From: Arthrobotrys musiformis
Lineage: Eukaryota; Ascomycota; Orbiliomycetes; Orbiliales; Orbiliaceae
Direction of reading: 5' to 3'
Assembly (NCBI GenBank): GCA_036971715.1
Contig: JAVHJL010000002.1
Location: 2,822,501 to 2,886,500 of the forward strand
DNA: 64,000 nucleotides
Below the pieces are notes generated by a model, which worked only from the letters and a program-made list of their open reading frames with translations, did no database searches and was not told where the DNA came from. A program made the translations under genes and the position numbers. Positions 26,285 to 35,908 of this stretch are shown here, piece by piece. How positions within the stretch are numbered: the first letter of the stretch is position 1; each line of letters begins with the position of its first letter.

Positions 26285-26773
26285 GAATGGTAAAGGGTAC
26301 TCGAAGGCTAGTGGTGATGACGATGAGGATGTCGCGTGTCCTCGGTAGGCGGGGAGCTGGAGCTGCTAGTTGAAGCTTCAGGAGCAGCTGGTAGGCGTGG
26401 ACCGTCGAGTCGACAAGGGTGCTGCTTGCGCTAGTCGGAGATAAGCGACCGGTACACGAGACTCGGTGATAAGCGGGCACGCATCAAATGCCAAATTGAT
26501 GCAATCACGAGGCCGGCGTTCTCGTTCGAATTCTTGGCCTTCGTTACAACCTTGAAATCGCGGATTCTCCTGGCTTCATGACCTGGTCTGGTTTCTGAAG
26601 GCAGCAATTAGCACCCTCGGTGGTGGTATACCGCGAGCGTTTGGTTTCATTTTTTATCGAGGTTGAAGTCGAGAGTTCTAAGCCGACGTCATAAGTCTTG
26701 CATCTTGATATCAACCTGATATTGGAATCACTCTATCAATTTATCCCAGATCCCTCGGAATAAATTAGCCAAA
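26285..26773. other. divergent promoter region
   Basis: Spacer between the TRAPPC10 start (minus strand) and the DUF202 gene start (plus strand). The open frame running upstream from 26480 on the minus strand is out of frame with TRAPPC10 and shows no motifs. Confidence 0.45.
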
Positions 26774-27354
26774 ATGTTCCGAGTATGAACCTCCGAATGC
26801 CTTCTTGGTCTTTGAGAAATAAATTGGCCGCTGACATTGGGTTTCTTTAGCTTCCGGCACCAGTTCACCAAATTCGCACCCCTCGTGCTTCTCGGCCAGA
26901 TCTCAACCTCAGCCAAGAAGAGCTGGTTGAAATCCGAGCCTCCCAGCGCACTTTCGAAGGCGCCTATTTCCGGACTTCTATATCTCTCTTCACTTTCTCA
27001 CTCATCATTCTCAAAGTCTTCACCTTCGAATTTTACCCAATCGGCGCCTTGTTTGCAGGTTATGGCGCCATTATTATGGCTATATCCGCATATCGACGAA
27101 GTGAAAGCAATCGACAGTTCTATATCGTCGAGGACAAGGAGGAAAATGAGCTACCAGCATCGCAACGAACTGGTGCAAAGCGGGTATTCAGAACTAGCGG
27201 TAACACAGTTATCGTATGCGCTTTTACATCAGTCCTTGCCTACATCATCCTCATCTGGCTGGTTCTGCGCTTGAATGTCGACCCCAAGACGCATCGGAAG
27301 CCTAGCAAACAAATGGAGGATCTGAGTGCTGCGATTGTACTTGGAAGTACTTAG
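26774..27354 (+). CDS. DUF202-domain small membrane protein
   Basis: Two exons: a nine-base first exon 26774-26782 (ATG TTC CGA, donor GTATGA) and 26851-27354 (acceptor TTTAG), giving 170 residues. The very short first exon is inferred, because the downstream frame has no usable Met before the conserved region. The spliced start MFRLPAPVHQIRTPRASRPDLNLSQ matches the usual fungal N-terminus. The domain follows: EIRASQRTFEGAYFRTSI, then three hydrophobic segments (SLFTFSLIILKVF, YPIGALFAGYGAIIMAIS, TVIVCAFTSVLAYIILIWLVL). DUF202 is also found in vacuolar transporter chaperone subunits, but the function of stand-alone fungal members is not known. Divergent from TRAPPC10. Confidence 0.75.
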
Positions 27355-28347
27355 TATTACCCTCTGTCAGCGGCATAGGTTAATACTTTCTATTTGGATC
27401 TCATTCGTGTTTCCAATTTTTATCTGCCCTGCTTTCTTGCTGGTTCGTCTGATTGTCTATGATACCGATTTATGAGCGTGCGATGTTGTATCTTTCATTT
27501 GCCATACATATTTTATGCCTCTTCGGACCTTATCGACAAGTCCGTTCAATTCCCACTACTGCCCAAACCTTGAAGCCTCTACTGCCGATAAGTAGTAGCA
27601 GATTTGAATGGGCTACCGACGGCTACCATCTCCTGCTATCTTAATCGAGGGCCACGGACTCTAAAATTGCCCGCGGATATATTGATTTTGGGATTTCATC
27701 ATACGATTAGAGCGGACACGTGCATATATCGGACACAGTCTCGCTCCCGGGTCTAACAGTGCATGCAATGCAATGAGTCCCGGTCTTGGAAACGCTGTCC
27801 TGCCATGGCGGAATGTGTTGGCCTCAGGCTACCGGTTGTCCAGCAGGCCAGGAGGCCTTCGCGGATTTGACTACCTTCCTATCACCATTTTCACTTTTTG
27901 GTTAATTCACACGCAACAGTTTATACTATTTAGTGCTAGAATATTGGGCGGCCTCCATCGGCTCCAAGTTGAGGGCTATATAGGTATATATCACAGTCGA
28001 GCACAGCGGATGTTCAAAATCCTACAGGAAACAACCCAAGATAGGCTACCGCCCCGATATGTAGACTTGAAGGTTTTTTTATCTACACCTGCATATTCAC
28101 CTATTGTCTGCAGCATATAAGAACAATGGTATTTGAAATAGTTTATGCATGCTTTCTTGACTGTATATATACAGATAATAATTTCCTTGGAGTTTTTTTT
28201 TTTTACTAGGGGTACAAGTCGTTAGCTCCTTTTTTTTTACAATATCCCAGCCCAGATCAGATGGTCAATTCAGCTCAAGCTTACATTTTCCCTCACATAA
28301 TTGTCTGTTTAAACCTTACCTAATCATTTACACCACAATATCGTGCT
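27355..28347. other. spacer upstream of murB
   Basis: About 1 kb between the DUF202 stop and the murB start. It ends in two poly-T runs (about 28193-28204 and 28230-28238) and a CT/AC-rich leader just before the murB ATG. Poly(dA:dT) tracts are common in fungal promoters. The open frame at 27773-28120 has no motifs. Confidence 0.4.
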
Positions 28348-29385
28348 ATGGAGATACTCGAAAATGCCAGCCTCAAAGACCATTCCACCATGCGTCTAGG
28401 GGGTCGTGCAGCTTATCTAACCAATGTCGCGGACCGCGAACAGCTGAAGGGAGCAATCGACTGGGCTAGGCAACGTCGGTTACCAGTTCTCATGATTGGA
28501 CATGGAAGCAACATTATTTGGAAAGATTCAGGGTTCGACGGGCTGGTTATATGCAACAGGATCTTACATTACAAAGAGGAACCAATCGGCGACGGGGCCG
28601 ATTCTACTGTGCTCATAAAAATCGGTGCTGGAGAGAATTGGGACAAGGTCGTCGAACGCACCGTCTCTCGGGGTCTGACTGGTATCGAAGCACTCAGCCT
28701 GATACCTGGCACAGCAGGGGCAACTCCTGTGCAAAATGTTGGCGCATATGGCCAAGAGATTCGCGATACGCTTGTCGATATCGAGGTTCACGACAGCCGG
28801 ACTGGAGAATTTGTTGTTATAAAGCAAGGGGATTGCGGATTTGGTTACCGCACAAGCCGATTCAAAACCATTGACCGAGGGAGGTTTTATATAACAATGA
28901 TTACGCTCAAACTTCAACGTGGGAAACCTGTACCGCCCTTCTATCCCGCACTCCAGAGCTACTTGGTGGACCATGGCATCGTGAATCCCACCCCTCATGA
29001 AATCAGGAACGCTGTTATCGCGACCCGTCAGGCCAAATTGCCCGACCCAGTGCTCGTGCCCAACTGTGGTTCCTTTTTCGCGAACCCAGTCATCAAAGAA
29101 ACCGAATATGCAAAATTACAAGCAACTTACCCAGACCTTCCTAATTGGCCTGTTGGGGACGGGAAAGTGAAGATCCCTGCTGCATGGTTGATAGAACAGG
29201 CTGGACTTAAAGGTTTTCATGATACAAAGCTGGGAATCGCGACGTGGGCAAAGCAACCTTTGGTTCTAACCAATCGAGGGGCGGAAACATCACAACAACT
29301 CCTAGCCTTCAGGGACAAGATAATTCATATAGTCTATGTGGCGTTTAGTGTTTCGTTAGAACAGGAACCGGAGTTGCTACCGTAG
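28348..29385 (+). CDS. murB: MurB, UDP-N-acetylenolpyruvoylglucosamine reductase
   Basis: Single exon, 345 residues, close to the size of the Escherichia coli enzyme (342). It is a type I MurB. The FAD-binding start is LKDHSTMRLGG, the loop GHGSNIIW (residues 51-58) matches the bacterial G-x-G-S-N-x-x motif, and GIEALSLIPGTAG then PVQNVGAYGQEI (residues 112-138) is the most conserved block of the family. Catalytic residues by alignment in my head: Arg168 (GYRTSRF; R159 in E. coli), Ser242 (PNCGSFFANP; S229) and a C-terminal Glu, probably Glu342 (E325). The reaction is NADPH reduction of UDP-GlcNAc-enolpyruvate to UDP-MurNAc. No signal or mitochondrial targeting peptide is evident, so it is predicted cytosolic. 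The gene has no intron although most neighbours do. It is followed after 461 bases, on the same strand, by MurA, the preceding step. Bacterial origin is likely but inferred. Confidence 0.95.
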   Translation: MEILENASLKDHSTMRLGGRAAYLTNVADREQLKGAIDWARQRRLPVLMIGHGSNIIWKDSGFDGLVICNRILHYKEEPIGDGADSTVLIKIGAGENWDKVVERTVSRGLTGIEALSLIPGTAGATPVQNVGAYGQEIRDTLVDIEVHDSRTGEFVVIKQGDCGFGYRTSRFKTIDRGRFYITMITLKLQRGKPVPPFYPALQSYLVDHGIVNPTPHEIRNAVIATRQAKLPDPVLVPNCGSFFANPVIKETEYAKLQATYPDLPNWPVGDGKVKIPAAWLIEQAGLKGFHDTKLGIATWAKQPLVLTNRGAETSQQLLAFRDKIIHIVYVAFSVSLEQEPELLP

Positions 29386-29846
29386 ATATATACTTAAGGA
29401 TATATATATAATTTTTAAGCAACATCGTTGTATTTCGACATGCGCTGATGCATGATGTGTCCCGTATGTTGACCGTTAAGGTACTCTGTCTCAAGCTCCT
29501 GGATTTGAGCTAGGCCACTGTCAAGAATGCAATCGCATGCGAGGCCGGGATGCATACACCATTGAAAATAGTACTAGTCTCCAGTGCTGACGTTCGATAC
29601 CAATGCAAATTTGATTGCCATTTTGCCCAATCACTTAGCGATCGATCACTGCATGCACAGACCCTGCAGCTGTCTTCGAAGTCAATCTCGAAACCAGATT
29701 ACTGTAACACGAGCATTTGAGCTACCCCGTCCTTTGCATTAAAAATTTCCGCACGGCCATTTTCAATTGGTATATTTCCTAGCTTTGGTCCAGGAATGTC
29801 CATTATCCCACTCTAAATTTCATATGCACATGCATACAACCTAAAG
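29386..29846. other. murB-murA intergenic region
   Basis: 461 bases between the two stops/starts on the same strand. It begins AT-rich (TATATA tract near 29401-29411). The distance suits separate fungal promoters rather than a bacterial operon. No extra gene seen. Confidence 0.45.
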
Positions 29847-31259
29847 ATGATACCTGATATCCCAAACCCAGACTCGGAGCCAGTGTCCTTTGCAAACGAC
29901 AGGGACGCCCTCAGCCCAAGCTTTCTAGATCACCTCCAATCAACCAGCAGAGAAGTACACCTTAGGGTCGAAGGAGGTCGCAAACTCCATGGCGACGTCA
30001 CGCTGAAGGCTAGCAAGAACGCAGCAGTCGCCCTCCTCTGCGCCAGCTTGCTAAACTATGGTGTTACCAAGTTTTTGAATTTCCCTCGAATCGAAGAAGT
30101 CACCCGAATGATCGAAGTTTTAGAGAGCATTGGTGTCAAGATTAACTGGAGGGATAATAATACCCTAGAACTCCGTCGACCGAAGAAACTCACTTTGGAG
30201 AATCTTAACGAGGAGGCGGCCCGAAAAACTCGATCAGTTCTCATGCTCATTGGGCCTTTGATGCACGACCATGAGGAATTTGATATTCCCTATGCCGGGG
30301 GGTGTAAATTGGGGGAAAGAACAGTAAAACCACACCAATACGCACTCGAAGAATTCGGCGCCAGCATCACTGCAACCGATAAACGATACTCAGTCAAGGT
30401 TGACAAGAAAGCGCCTGGAGAAATGACGTTATACGAAAGTGGAAATACTGTCACGAACAACACAATTCTGGCAGCTGCTGGAGTGGTCGAGGAGACGTTC
30501 ATACAAGCTGCGAGTTGCGATTACATGGTTCAAGATCTCTGCTATTTCTTGCAAAAGATTGGAATCGAGATAGAAGGAATCGGTACCCCGCTACTTCGTA
30601 TTAGGGGCTTATCGAGGATCAAGAAGAATATCGAATATTCACCTACTGAGGATCCAATCGAAGCAATGTTCTTCATCTCTGCCGCAGTCACAACTGATTC
30701 AGAAATCACAATCAGGAGGGTTCCCTTCCGCTGGATCTCACTCGAATTGATAAAGTTGAAAAGAATGGGAATCCGGTATACGATATCATCGCCATATAAA
30801 GCAGCAAATGGTCATGTCGATCTAGCCGACTTAACCATCCATCGACACGAAGGAAAACTATCTGCCCTGCCTGACAAACTGCACCCTAACGTTTGGCCTG
30901 GTTTGAATCCGGATAACCTTCCATACTTTGTTCCTATAGCCGGTATTGCGACAGGACAGACACTTATCCATGATTGGATATATGAGAGCCGCGCCATATA
31001 CTATGCGGAATTATCCAAGCTCGGTATAAAAGTGGAACTACTAGATCAACATCGGGTACATGTCAGGGGGCCGAGTGAATTAGTCAAGGCCAATATGTCG
31101 TGCCCTCCAGCACTAAGGCCAGCAAGCTTGCTACTCATAGGGATGCTGGCAGCAAGTGGGGTATCGATTCTGAGAAACGTTTATGTAATCAATCGTGGCT
31201 ATGAGGATTTAGCAGCACGGCTAAATCTGCTTGGTGCAAGTGTAGAGGTCTTTTCTTGA
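29847..31259 (+). CDS. murA: MurA-like UDP-N-acetylglucosamine 1-carboxyvinyltransferase
   Basis: Single exon, 470 residues: about 38 extra N-terminal residues, then a full two-domain EPSP-synthase-type fold. Residues matching E. coli MurA: Lys57-Asn58 (ASKNAA; K22-N23), Arg129 (R91), Cys153 in the flexible loop (AGGCKLGER; C115), Arg158 (R120), His163 (H125), Asp356 (NPDNLPYF; D305), Arg382 (R331), Arg424 (R371) and Arg450 (INRGYE; R397). The position of D369 appears to be Ala422 (PPALRP instead of D-L-R). MurA transfers enolpyruvate from PEP to UDP-GlcNAc, giving the substrate of MurB. A loop Cys, not Asp, predicts fosfomycin sensitivity in principle. The loop GGCKLGERTVKPH and the overall style differ from proteobacterial MurA, so the donor need not be the same as for MurB. 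The N-terminal extension is not clearly a targeting peptide. No intron. Confidence 0.92.
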   Translation: MIPDIPNPDSEPVSFANDRDALSPSFLDHLQSTSREVHLRVEGGRKLHGDVTLKASKNAAVALLCASLLNYGVTKFLNFPRIEEVTRMIEVLESIGVKINWRDNNTLELRRPKKLTLENLNEEAARKTRSVLMLIGPLMHDHEEFDIPYAGGCKLGERTVKPHQYALEEFGASITATDKRYSVKVDKKAPGEMTLYESGNTVTNNTILAAAGVVEETFIQAASCDYMVQDLCYFLQKIGIEIEGIGTPLLRIRGLSRIKKNIEYSPTEDPIEAMFFISAAVTTDSEITIRRVPFRWISLELIKLKRMGIRYTISSPYKAANGHVDLADLTIHRHEGKLSALPDKLHPNVWPGLNPDNLPYFVPIAGIATGQTLIHDWIYESRAIYYAELSKLGIKVELLDQHRVHVRGPSELVKANMSCPPALRPASLLLIGMLAASGVSILRNVYVINRGYEDLAARLNLLGASVEVFS

Positions 31260-31640
31260 ATATGTGCTAATCGGAAAAGTTTTTTGCATAGATAGATTCC
31301 CTTATTCGTTATCAATTAATATATTACCTACTTGATCACCGGTAGGCGTTAAAGCCTCTAAGAGAATCGTGGTGGAATTAAGTTGAGAATGACCTTCGTC
31401 ACGTAGGCGCGGCCTCGATCGTGTTGTAGCAAGTAACCTTCCTAGTTGCAAGACCCTTCGAGGGCCCATGATCCCATAGTTGCGTAACTAACTGCACCAG
31501 CTTAGGCACAAAGCTGCCCTTGACTTGCGCCCTGGCCGGCTCTGGTTTGTAGACGACTCATACCGCCGAGCTTATACCAACACATCTATCAAAGAATATG
31601 ACCTTTATGTATCTGAGAATCGTTGTCATCAATGTAGCCT
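31260..31640. other. murA 3' flank
   Basis: AT-rich sequence after the murA stop. No gene or repeat recognised. Confidence 0.4.
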
Positions 31641-31644
31641 TCGG

Positions 31645-31897
31645 GTTGCATGGCGCAGTGGTATGAAGGTCACCCTTCAAACTTCTGCCTCGCCTAGCTG
31701 TGCGATTAAACAGCAAACCCTTCCGGGGGCTTCTGGCCTGGTTTATCGTGCGCATAGCGTACACACAATGGCTAGCGGCACCCGGCGAGGGCCTCTTAGG
31801 GTCCGATCCCCTAAGACGAGCGGGTAGGGTCCGCGGCCCCTCACCAATATTTGGAATCAAGCCTCAGGGTTCAATCCCTACAACAGACTTTTTTTTT
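31645..31897 (+). ncRNA. Pol III tRNA-like element (SINE-like or unknown small RNA)
   Basis: An A-box-like TGGCGCAGTGG at 31651-31661 matches the tRNA internal promoter. A second A-box-like TGGCTAGCGG lies at 31769-31778. B-box-like sequences follow: GGTCCGATCCC (about 31799-31809), set in a long hairpin CTTAGG..CCTAAG that resembles an extended T-arm, and a perfect-looking GGTTCAATCCC (31868-31878). A run of nine T at 31889-31897 would end Pol III transcription. No complete cloverleaf with a plausible anticodon could be folded by eye. It could be a tRNA-derived SINE, a decayed tRNA pair, or an unrecognised Pol III RNA. Confidence 0.42.
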
Positions 31898-32800
31898 CAT
31901 TTTTCATTTTTTTCATTCTTTTCATCGTTGTTGCGCCTGTCATGCATGAAATTCTGTAGTTGCACACATCTACATTCTCATTCAACAATAGCACATATAC
32001 CACTAGAGCTGTAAGGATTTCGGGGGTCGTTATAGCTACTTCGGAGGTATACATATTCGAGACCGAAACTGAAATCGAAAACGGAGGCATTTAACCCGAT
32101 ACCGAGAAACAATGGTACCTTGTTAGCGAAGACACTAACTAACGGGTAACCTTTTCTTTCTTCGGCGATTATTGACAAGAAGATATCTTCAAAAATCATC
32201 GAAATGGCTTTACAAAATACTCAGGTCGTTGCCGCCTGTTATAATTTATGTATCACCAATCAGTACGCGTATATGTGGTACATGTATACAGCTAGGGCTC
32301 CATATGATTAAGTTCTGGCCTCGCGGATGTCATAGATATAGTCTGAAAAGCAAAACTTCGTATCTGTAGTAAAAATTCTCTTGAAAGTGCCTCTAGCGGT
32401 ATAACCTTGGCCCTATATCAAGGTATTTAAAGCTATTGCGGGGCTGGGATAGAATGTGATGTGCTATTTATAGAACGCAGATAGAACTCCTTGCATGGGA
32501 TATCGATGTTTCAAGTCTTGCCCCTAAGCGCCAGGTTAAATATATATTTTGATATTGATTTCGTTCAAATCAGCTGCTTTTGATCAAATTTATAAATATC
32601 AAAAATTTTATATAAAGCAACACCGGCTAACTTAGATTCCTTTCTCGATCGATTTAAATATCGTCTCGCGATAAATATACTCTATAGTCGTTTTAGGAAA
32701 ACAGAACACCTACTATAATACGTTGATATTAAGTTATTGGGTTAATTATTCCTGAGCCTGCGATATCCCTCGGGGAAATATTGAGAATTCGATTAGCGAG
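31898..32800. other. AT-rich gene-free stretch
   Basis: T-rich tail after the Pol III-like element, then AT-rich DNA. No coding character. Confidence 0.4.
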
Positions 32801-33146
32801 CTACCGGGGTGCATCCGGCCATAACATGAAATTACCAGCACAAAGGGGTATGTAGCACTCAGTTTTGACCCAAACGAGGACCGTTGGGCTTTGATAATTT
32901 ACCCCCGTGTAGTGCGTTTTACCCCCCTTGCCTGCCCCGACAAGTCGGTTCTCCGCTTTATCTACGAAACCGTAGAGATTCCGTTTGAGAACTGTCGCTT
33001 CGTTTTGTATCACAATCCGAAGCTGTTCGCATTTGTTGTAGAATTTGTGTTGTTCCGGATCCGGCGACTTGCCCGAAAGGCAAGTGGTGTGCATAAGCCT
33101 TGACTAGCATTAGGCAGGCAACGATTATGATTTGCATCTTGATCAT
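32801..33146 (-). pseudogene. candidate small secreted protein, split over two frames
   Basis: From 33146 on the minus strand one frame encodes a strong signal-peptide-like start (MIKMQIIIVACLMLVKAYA, residues 1-19) but then runs into unrelated sequence and stops at 32958. The overlapping second frame, open from 33094 to 32801 (97 residues), lacks a signal peptide but begins at the same place with a cysteine-containing segment. It has four cysteines, two near its start and two near its end (ECYIPLCAGN), and is rich in Lys, Asn and Tyr. The layout is what a one-base indel near the signal cleavage site of a short four-cysteine secreted protein would give. No GT-AG intron could join them. Alternatives are chance overlap or a sequencing error. 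The family is not recognised. Its place in gene-poor DNA next to a SINE-like element fits an effector remnant, but this is inference. Confidence 0.38.
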
Positions 33147-33894
33147 TTCTAGAACAGGGCCTCCCTTCCATTGCTAGGAACTAGGCGGCGGGCACTTTCC
33201 AAAATTGTGTCAACAATCCCAGGTTTTTTCCGGGCCAATGCTAAACTAGAAGATTTTTGCGACTAGGGTTTGTCAAGAAGAGAAGCTGTGACGTTTTCAC
33301 TGAAATATGCAACGACCGCACGGCGACCATTTGGGATGAATTGATCTTGTTGAGGCTGCTATTGAGGAATGTGAGACACAGGAAACCTAAGCAAGTGGGT
33401 GACTTGATGCTTTGATAAGGGACGGTTCGCCTCCTATGCTATCCCGACGACCCACAAAAACTCCCTTCCAGAGCTCTCGATCTAGCTCAGAACCTAAAGT
33501 TTTTCTTCCTTTACACAGATCTTTTACGTAACCTCTGCCATAGAGCTTGCGAGTGTCGTGTGACTATTTCTCGACGGATACCAGGCTTCTACGCGTGGGG
33601 AATAGGATACCAGGTCGCCGGGGCGTAAGCCGATATCCATACCATATACTATATACTCCGAATCGAACCTAGGTACCTGTGATCCCGGGAATCCAGACGT
33701 CACTATCCGTCCTCGCCGTGTAACGACTGCGGCAATTAGACTTAGAATATATACCCCGTCGTCTCCCTACAACACACCGTGGTTTTAAACCTTGAACGGA
33801 GACTTAACTATATCGCGGTTATACCCAACTACTCAAAAAGATTTGCACCAATATTACTACGGATAGGCTAAAGCCGTCAGTGCGGAAGGATAAA
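33147..33894. other. gene-free spacer before permease gene
   Basis: Presumed promoter region of the permease. A box-B-like motif on the minus strand near 33661-33671 is not accompanied by a foldable tRNA. Confidence 0.35.
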
Positions 33895-35908
33895 ATGTCG
33901 GGAGCTTCGAGTCCTGGTGGGCTGGATAGCGGGAATGTGCTCAAGCGCTTGAGCACAGGGAATAAGCGAGAGGATTTGCCCAAGAATTTGAGCATGGTGT
34001 CGATCATGGGATTGTAGGTCTTCCTATGTCATTTGGTGTTGATATATATGGTTGTAATTTATGCTAATTGAATTCAAGGTCGTTCGCAATTATGGGTATG
34101 GCTTGCCTGCATCCGCACTCTATGTGTTTAGCATCAACCCAAATATAGGAGCTAACGATATACATAGCGGTGCCGTGCGGACTTTCGACAACATTATCGC
34201 TTAGCTTAACAAATGGAGAGAGCGTAACCGTCATATGGGGCTGGGTTCTTGTGTCGCTGATATCAATGGGTATCGCAGCAAGCTTAGCGGAAATATGTGC
34301 AGTCTACCCCACTGCTGGCGGTGTTTACTACGTGCGTAAATTCCGATGATATCACATTAACCGGCAAGGAATCCTAAACGAAAGTATAGTGGTCAGCAAT
34401 GTTATCGACTCCAAAATATAGGCCAATGGCAAGTTGGATTACCGGGTGGTTGACTTTAGTCGGCAATTGGACGTAAGTTTGGGAACCCATGTGGGATAGG
34501 TATATTTTGAATATTGTTCTAACAGTGGCTGCAGAGTAACCCTTTCAATTGCTTTCTCGACTGGTCAATTGTTTCTTTCGGCCGTTTCCATTTTCAAGGA
34601 AGACTTTGTTGCAAACACATGGCAGACTGTCCTCATGTTTTGGGCTGTAATGGCAGTGTGTACTGGCGTCAATGCGTTTTTCAGCAAGCACTTGAACCTC
34701 TTGAACACGATATGTAAGGAGCTTCTGAAAAGTCAGTGACCCGTATTAAAGGAGAAAATCTAACCAAAAATGAAATAGGCATGATCTGGACCGCAGCCGG
34801 AGTACTTATCATCCTTATTGTACTATTAGCTACCGCTCGACACCGAAACACAGCGGAGTATGTGTTCGCTCATTACGACCCGACTGCTTCAGGGTACCCT
34901 GCTGGCTGGTCTTTCTTCGTCGGCCTTTTGCAAGCTGCATACACATTAACTGGATACGGCATGGTTGCTTCTCTATGTGAAGAAGTTCAGAACCCAGAAA
35001 AGGAGGTACCAAAAGCAATGGTGCTGAGCGTTTTCATGGCAGGATTGACTGGCGTTGCCTATCTTGTTCCCCTGTTGTTCGTATTGCCTGAAGTGAAGGC
35101 TGTGCTAAGTGTGGCGAACGGTCAGCCAATTGGTATGATTTTTACTACGGTCACCGGAAGCAAAGCTGGTGGGATGGGCCTGCTGATAGTGGGTATGTAT
35201 AGCCCCATCTTATAATATGCGTGATAGATGTGAACGAAGCCGCTGACCAATCCTTAGTCCTTGTTATTGCACTTTTTGCTGGAACTGGGGCGCTCACTGC
35301 TGCAAGCCGATGCACATTTGCCTTTGCTCGAGATGGAGCGATTCCCGGGTCTAGATAGTAAGTCATCTACCCCTCCGGATTAATATTTTTTCCCATCGGG
35401 GGTGCTAATCCGTTCGATGCATAGTTGGTCACAATATAACTACCGACTTAACGTCCCACTTAACGGTCTTCTCTTGTCGTCCGCAATTTGCTGCGTCCTT
35501 GGCCTCATTTACTTCGGCTCCACAGCTGCTTTCCAATCTTTTGTCGGCGTCGCCACGATCTGCCTCTCTACATCATACGGGTTTCCGATCCTTGTCAACA
35601 TTCTGAACCGCCGAGTTGCTGTCAAGAACTCTTCGTTTTCATTGGGGAAATTTGGTTATGCAATTAATATAGCAACGGTGACTTGGATTATTTTGAGCGT
35701 GGTGCTATTCTGCATGCCTGTCAGTATCCCCGTTACTGCAGCTGGCATGAACTATGCTTCCGTGGTATTCATGGGTTTTGCGGGTATAAGTGTGGTTTGG
35801 TACGCGGTTAGGGGAAGGAAAACATTCAATGGACCAGAAGAAGTTGTAATTGATGGGGAAAGTAGAAGCGTTGATGAAGAGACGGGGCAAGAGAAGTCGA
35901 GTAAATGA
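33895..35908 (+). CDS. APC-family amino-acid/choline permease
   Basis: Eight exons: 33895-34013, 34079-34095, 34168-34331, 34390-34472, 34535-34713, 34779-35192, 35258-35357 and 35425-35908. All phases agree and the product is 519 residues. The second exon is only 17 bases. The start MSGASSPGGL, then DLPKNLSMVSIMGLSFAIM, is the usual opening of fungal GABA/choline-type permeases (Hnm1, Uga4 group). About twelve helices follow, for example WGWVLVSLISMGIAASLAEICA and YPTAGGVYYWS in helices 2-3, SWITGWLTLVGNW, and GYGMVASLCEEVQNPEKEVPKAM, a strong APC signature. GTGALTAASRCTFAFARDGAIPGS and LNVPLNG are also conserved. It imports a small nitrogen compound at the plasma membrane. The substrate cannot be told from sequence. 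Confidence 0.9.

Noticed and set aside
27773..28120. 115-codon open frame upstream of murB
   Set aside because: Composition is uneven, no motif, overlaps promoter-like AT tracts; likely chance.
28348..31259. MurA/MurB as bacterial contamination
   Set aside because: Both flanks in the same continuous sequence are spliced eukaryotic genes (DUF202 and TRAPPC10 on the left, an eight-exon permease on the right), and the 461-base spacing is not operon-like. A chimeric assembly can only be excluded by read mapping.
33650..33740. tRNA gene on the minus strand from a GGTTCGATTCG motif
   Set aside because: No acceptor stem, D-arm or anticodon arm could be paired around the motif.
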